Shown here: one piece after another, positions 60,279 through 64,000 of the stretch | How positions within the stretch are numbered: the stretch's first letter is position 1 | How the letters are laid out: each line of letters opens with the position of its first letter | Assembly (NCBI RefSeq): GCF_028023675.1 | Contig: NZ_JAQIOZ010000007.1 | Location: forward strand, 186,001 to 250,000 | Origin: Primorskyibacter aestuariivivens | Lineage (GTDB): Bacteria; Pseudomonadota; Alphaproteobacteria; Rhodobacterales; Rhodobacteraceae | Reading direction: 5' to 3' | DNA: 64,000 nt | Position numbers and translations under genes: made by a program | Notes under the pieces: generated by a model | Told to the model about the DNA's origin: nothing | Seen by the model: the letters and a program-made list of their open reading frames with translations, nothing else | Databases searched by the model: none

Positions 60279-61583
60279 ATGAAACCGCTGTTGTTGATCC
60301 TCATCTATCTGGTGGCCGTGACGCTGCCGCTGATCCTGTCATGGGTCACCGGCGGACCGCCACGCCCGGTGCTGCAGGAGATCGCGTCGGGGCTGGGCAT
60401 CCTTGCCTATGCGATGATCCTGGCCGAATTCGTGCTGTCGGGGCGGTTCAAGAGCGTGTCAAACAGCGTCGGCATGGATGTCGCCATATGGTTTCACCAG
60501 ATGCTGGCGCGTGTCGCGCTGGTCTTTGCGCTGCTGCATCCGTTTCTCTATGGCGGCACGCCGTCCGGGGGTACGCGGCCCTGGGACCCGACCCGCGCAT
60601 TGACCGTCACCACGGATTTCACCGCGCTGGCCTCGGGCATCGCGGCCTTTGCATTGCTGCCCGCGCTGGTGCTGTTTGCGGTGCACCGGGACAAGCTGGA
60701 TTACAATTATGAAACCTGGCGGTTGATGCATGGGATTGGCGCGGTGGTGATCGCGCTGGCCCTGCTGCATCACGCGGTTTATGCCGGGCGCTATGGCGGG
60801 CATCCGGTCATGGTCTGGGTCTGGATCATCCTGACCGGGATCGCGGTTGCGTCGCTGGTCTATTTCTACCTTCTGGTGCCGCTTCGGGCGCGTGGCAAAC
60901 CATGGTGTGTCACCTCGGTGACGCAACTGACCCCAAGGCAATGGGAGGTGACCGTGGCGCCGCAAAAGGGCGGAGGGCTGCGCTATCACGCGGGACAATT
61001 CGCATGGCTCAATATCGGGCACAGCGCCTTTTCCCTGCATGAGAACCCGTTCTCGATTGCCTCGGCCCCGGCCTCAGGCCCCGAGGTCACGTTCATGATC
61101 AAGGAATTGGGGGATTTCACCCGCACCATTGGCGGGATCACGCCGGGCACCGTCGCTTATGTGGACGGGGCCTATGGCAACCTGTCGGTGGACGGGCGAA
61201 GCGAGCCGGGTGTGGCGCTGATTGCCGGAGGGATTGGCATCGCGCCGCTCATCGGTATCCTGCGGCAGATGCGGCTCACCGGCGATACGCGCAAGGTCAG
61301 GGTGATCTATGGCAACCGCAGCGAAGAGCAGATCACTTGCCGCGATGAGCTGGCGGCGGAGGACGTGACCTATGTCCTGTCCGAGCCGCCGCCGGGCTGG
61401 ACAGGCGAAAGCGGCATGATCAGTCCGACGCTTCTTGACCGGGTCTTTACGCCAGAGGAGATGCGCGACTGGGTCTTCGTGATGTGCGGCCCGGGCGCGA
61501 TGTTGGACATGGTCGAGGATCATCTGATCGCGCGCGGCGCGCCCTCGGACCGCATCCTGTCGGAGCGTTTTCAGTATGACTGA
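60279..61583 (+). CDS. Ferric reductase-like transmembrane flavoprotein
   Basis: The 434-aa protein has six spans with heme-b His candidates (WFHQMLARVALVFALLHPF, RLMHGIGAVVIALALLHHAVYA), then an FAD-binding domain (ENPFSIASAP) and an NAD-binding domain (GVALIAGGIGIAPLIGILRQM, VMCGPGAML). It would move electrons from NAD(P)H across the membrane. GGGAG precedes ATG 60279. Confidence 0.9.
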   Translation: MKPLLLILIYLVAVTLPLILSWVTGGPPRPVLQEIASGLGILAYAMILAEFVLSGRFKSVSNSVGMDVAIWFHQMLARVALVFALLHPFLYGGTPSGGTRPWDPTRALTVTTDFTALASGIAAFALLPALVLFAVHRDKLDYNYETWRLMHGIGAVVIALALLHHAVYAGRYGGHPVMVWVWIILTGIAVASLVYFYLLVPLRARGKPWCVTSVTQLTPRQWEVTVAPQKGGGLRYHAGQFAWLNIGHSAFSLHENPFSIASAPASGPEVTFMIKELGDFTRTIGGITPGTVAYVDGAYGNLSVDGRSEPGVALIAGGIGIAPLIGILRQMRLTGDTRKVRVIYGNRSEEQITCRDELAAEDVTYVLSEPPPGWTGESGMISPTLLDRVFTPEEMRDWVFVMCGPGAMLDMVEDHLIARGAPSDRILSERFQYD

Positions 61584-61683
61584 CCCGTTGAGAAACAAAT
61601 CCTTGCGCCAGCGCCTGTCCCTTGGGTTTCGGGTGGTGACTCTGGTGCTCGTCGCGCTTTTGCTGGCATTCGCGCTGCGCTGA
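61576..61683 (+). CDS. 35-aa single-span peptide
   Basis: ATG 61576 starts 8 bases before the end of the flavoprotein gene and encodes a 35-aa peptide with a C-terminal span (FRVVTLVLVALLLAFALR). Overlap and codon use suggest a coupled small gene, but the ribosome binding site is weak. Confidence 0.45.
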   Translation: MTDPLRNKSLRQRLSLGFRVVTLVLVALLLAFALR

Positions 61684-61692
61684 GGCCGGGAT

Positions 61693-61719
61693 CGAGGGGC
61701 CAAAAGGGCTGGCCCCTCG
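61693..61719. terminator. Hairpin between convergent genes
   Basis: CGAGGGGCCA (61693) and TGGCCCCTCG (61710-61719) form a perfect 10-bp stem, 7-base loop. No T-run follows. Confidence 0.5.
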
Positions 61720-61731
61720 CTGTTCGGCCGA

Positions 61732-63231
61732 TCATCCGTTGATCAACTGATCCGCATGGGCGACCTTGTCACGATTGTCTTCGGCATATTTCATCAACCC
61801 GGCCATCAACCCGCCGTCATTGGCAAACTTCGCCGACGGCCGGAACCCGTGCGCATGCCAATAGGTCGTCTTGTCCAGCCGCAACAGCCGCCCAAAGACC
61901 GAGGCCACGATCGCCCCGCCCACACCGGTGAGCTTGCCGCCGCCGTGCTGTTCGGCCTCTTGCAGACAGTAAAACCACAGCGGCGTGCGGGTGAACCCGG
62001 CATTCGCCAGGACCGGATGCATTTCGACCTCGGGGGCCGGACGGCCCAGACCGTCGCGCAGGAACGCCGCCATCAACTCACCGCTTTGCAGCTGATAGGT
62101 ATAGCGGTCGCGGATCATGTTGCGCAGGGGCAGGTTGCGGCTCTGTGCCAGGGTGAGCGTGTGGTCGATCTCTTTCAGATGCACGCGTTCATGGATAAAC
62201 GGCAGGTTCGTGAGCGGCAGGCCCAGCGTCGTGCCCACGGGGCGCGCGCGTTGGGCGGCTTTGCCGTCATAGTCAAAGAACATGTTCATGCGGATCGACT
62301 CCTTGGGCCGTTTGCCAAAGCCCAGAAGCTTGTCCATCGAAACCTGCCCGGTCTTGGGTTTCATCTCGTAATCGGGCTGCGCCGTGGCATGTCCAAAGCG
62401 ATAGGCCGCGCCGGTGAACTCCACCGGCATGATCGCCGCATCAGTTCCGAAAATGTCATGCAGCCGCGCCTCATCCAGACAGGATTGATCGACAAAGGCG
62501 GGCAGAAATTCCTCCCAGACCGCGCATTGGTAATGAAAGCGCAGGAATCGGCGCACTTCTTCGAACACCATGCTCCGTTCCGGCACGAAATCGGCCCAGT
62601 CATTGGCCGAAGTGCCCATATGCGCGCAGCCCTTGATCTCGGCATAGGTGGCCGGGTCGTTCAGCGCCTCGGTCATGAGGATATTGTGCAGCGCGATGAA
62701 CCCCGCCTGAATACCCGAAATGACGGCGTTTTCATCGTTGCGCGGATCGCCGATCAGCGCCGTGCCATTGGCCGTGCGGGCCAGGTCGAAAGCGTTGTCT
62801 CTGTTGCCCAGCACAAGGAAATTGGCGGTGTTGCCGCTGCCATAGAGATGCGGGCTGGCCTCGGGCCCGTCACCATAGACGCAATCGAGATCCAGCGACG
62901 GGGTGCGAATATTCGGGATGTCCGCGGGTGAAATTTTCGTGCCCAAAGCGCTGGTGGCGTCGAGCGTGATGTCATGATCGACGAATTGCCCGAAAAAGGT
63001 CAGCCCCGCCGCCGCCTCGCCGGATTTGTCGGTCTTCTTGCCCATGCCAAGCGCCACCTCTTCCAGCGTGGCAATCACCTGCGGATGGGTGGTGTGGCTG
63101 ACCTTGACGGGCAGGGGCGGGCGCAACCGGCCCAGCGTGGCAGGAAAGGGCTTGGGCCGGGTCTCTTCCGGGCCTGCATGGCATTCCAGAAGCTTGTCGA
63201 ACCGGGACAACCCGTGTGGCATTGTACTCAT
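61732..63231 (-). CDS. Animal-type heme peroxidase
   Basis: The 499-aa protein has the distal motif FFGQFVDHDITL (Gln, Asp, His), the active-site GDPRNDEN stretch and the proximal His in AAYRFGHA, typical of the animal heme peroxidase superfamily (peroxinectin/peroxicin-like). No signal peptide is evident. Such enzymes oxidise halides or phenols; the substrate here is unknown. GGAG precedes the ATG at 63231; a second ATG lies three codons later. Confidence 0.92.
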   Translation of the reverse strand: MSTMPHGLSRFDKLLECHAGPEETRPKPFPATLGRLRPPLPVKVSHTTHPQVIATLEEVALGMGKKTDKSGEAAAGLTFFGQFVDHDITLDATSALGTKISPADIPNIRTPSLDLDCVYGDGPEASPHLYGSGNTANFLVLGNRDNAFDLARTANGTALIGDPRNDENAVISGIQAGFIALHNILMTEALNDPATYAEIKGCAHMGTSANDWADFVPERSMVFEEVRRFLRFHYQCAVWEEFLPAFVDQSCLDEARLHDIFGTDAAIMPVEFTGAAYRFGHATAQPDYEMKPKTGQVSMDKLLGFGKRPKESIRMNMFFDYDGKAAQRARPVGTTLGLPLTNLPFIHERVHLKEIDHTLTLAQSRNLPLRNMIRDRYTYQLQSGELMAAFLRDGLGRPAPEVEMHPVLANAGFTRTPLWFYCLQEAEQHGGGKLTGVGGAIVASVFGRLLRLDKTTYWHAHGFRPSAKFANDGGLMAGLMKYAEDNRDKVAHADQLING

Positions 63232-63445
63232 TGAACGTCTCCGTTTGAAAATTGCGTCGTCGAAAATCTGCGGCCACGAAATCGGCCTTGCGGGGCATCG
63301 AAATCAAACCGGCCCCGGAACCGTGCTACATCTTTTGCGTGAAATGTATGTGATTTTGCCCGTAATGTATGCGCAGCCGGAAATGCCCGCCGCGCGTCAA
63401 AACCCGCTTGAAGCGCCGGAACCTTCGGGGTAGATGCGTAGGCAG

Positions 63446-63522
<77 letters not shown>

Positions 63523-63573
63523 TTTCTTCAAACGCTTGAGATAGACCCGCATCACGCCTGTGGTTGACGTGGC

Positions 63574-64000
63574 TCAGTCCGTGCCGCCATGCACCGGGAG
63601 CTTGGCCAGCGTTTCTTTCGACAGGTCCGCCACACCCAGCTGCCGCATCGCGTGGTCCAGCTCGGCGCTCAGAATGTCGGCCACGTGGGCGGCCCCGCGC
63701 GGGCCAAGCGCGGCGAGGCCATAGAACCACGGGCGGCCAAGGAACACGAAATCCGCCCCGAGCCGCAATGCGCGCAGCACGTCCAGGCCGCTGCGCAGAC
63801 CGCTGTCGAGGATCAGGCAGGCGTCGGGAAAGCGCGGGCGCAGTTTCTGCAACGCGGTCAGCGAGGGCAGCACCGCATCGTTCTGCCGCGCGCCGTGGTT
63901 GGAGACCCAGAGCGCGTCGGCCCCCAGATCCAGCGCGGCGCGCGCGTCGGCCTCGCTCAGGATCCCCTTGATCACCAGCTTGCCGGGCCACAGCGCGCGG
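63574..64000 (-). CDS. FMN-dependent alpha-hydroxyacid oxidase/dehydrogenase, C-terminal part
   Basis: The gene runs past the window edge; the visible part is about 140 residues. LVIKGILSEADARAALDLGADALWVSNHGARQ (read in parts) has the catalytic Lys and His of the family; SNHG and the Arg are retained, and LDSGLRSGLDVLRALRLGAD is the FMN phosphate site. It oxidises lactate, glycolate or a similar 2-hydroxyacid. The canonical GGRQLD is GARQND here. Confidence 0.85.
   Translation of the reverse strand, partial: RALWPGKLVIKGILSEADARAALDLGADALWVSNHGARQNDAVLPSLTALQKLRPRFPDACLILDSGLRSGLDVLRALRLGADFVFLGRPWFYGLAALGPRGAAHVADILSAELDHAMRQLGVADLSKETLAKLPVHGGTD

Overview
The window is a chromosomal stretch of a GC-rich alphaproteobacterium, most likely a member of the Rhodobacterales (Roseobacter group). 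This is inferred from protein-level similarity that I recognise by eye, not from a search. Pointers are the alr-mlaEF-pqiA-radA-cvpA-purF and pyrC/pyrE/dnaB neighbourhoods, an IscR without the classical cysteine triad, an Irr/ICE-type palindrome at the iscR promoter, a long acidic insertion in the S1 domain of RNase E, and short intergenic palindromes of the kind common in this group. No integrase, transposase, CRISPR array or rRNA operon was seen. One tRNA gene is present.

Layout. 1-1125: end of a 3-hydroxyisobutyrate-dehydrogenase-family gene and a ThuA-like gene. 1159-3824 (minus): surE-pcm-nlpD, the E. coli gene order without rpoS. 4126-7803: dienoyl-CoA isomerase-like crotonase, atypical SDR, small tautomerase, bioY with a strong terminator, DUF1284 protein, small unknown. 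7965-18302 (mostly minus): purF, then an inserted block (a 58-aa gene and a plus-strand winged-helix/alpha-beta hydrolase fusion), then cvpA, radA, pqiA-like, a membrane protein, mlaF, mlaE, alr and dnaB. 18506-23638: pyrE and pyrC, separated by a second accessory block holding another winged-helix/hydrolase fusion, a HELVHH putative metalloprotease and a CadC-like regulator broken by two in-frame TAA codons. 23682-29387: unknown protein, trkA-trkH, hfq-hflX. 29446-32878: penicillin-acylase family enzyme and a hydroxyacid dehydrogenase family enzyme.

33046-41331 is a coherent catabolic and sensing module. A tripartite tricarboxylate transporter (tctCBA), a family III CoA transferase and a citryl-CoA-lyase-type enzyme form one minus-strand operon. 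It is divergent from a TctD/TctE two-component system translationally coupled to a further periplasmic binding protein. The order suggests uptake of a citrate-like acid, activation to its CoA ester and carbon-carbon cleavage, under two-component control. The divergent promoter carries 11-bp-spaced direct repeats over a good -35/-10.

41332-44843: RNase E with a long leader. 44865-48856: tusA, a membrane alpha/beta hydrolase coupled to a cytochrome P450, a small unknown and a soluble hydrolase. 49031-58659: the iscR-suf iron-sulfur assembly operon (iscR, cysteine desulfurase, sufB, sufC, sufD, sufS) interleaved with a 58-aa membrane peptide, an FkbM methyltransferase, a YbjQ protein and three further membrane proteins. 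58700-64000: fused membrane/spermidine-synthase-like protein, ferric-reductase-like flavoprotein, a 35-aa peptide, an animal-type heme peroxidase, tRNA-Arg(CCG) and the end of an FMN-dependent alpha-hydroxyacid oxidase gene.

Two families of short dispersed palindromes recur between genes, one copy of them inside a coding region. The most unusual items are the two DNA-binding/alpha-beta-hydrolase fusions with retained catalytic triads, the doubly interrupted CadC-like gene, the TTT/CoA-transferase/citryl-CoA-lyase module with its probable TctD operator, and the repeat elements.
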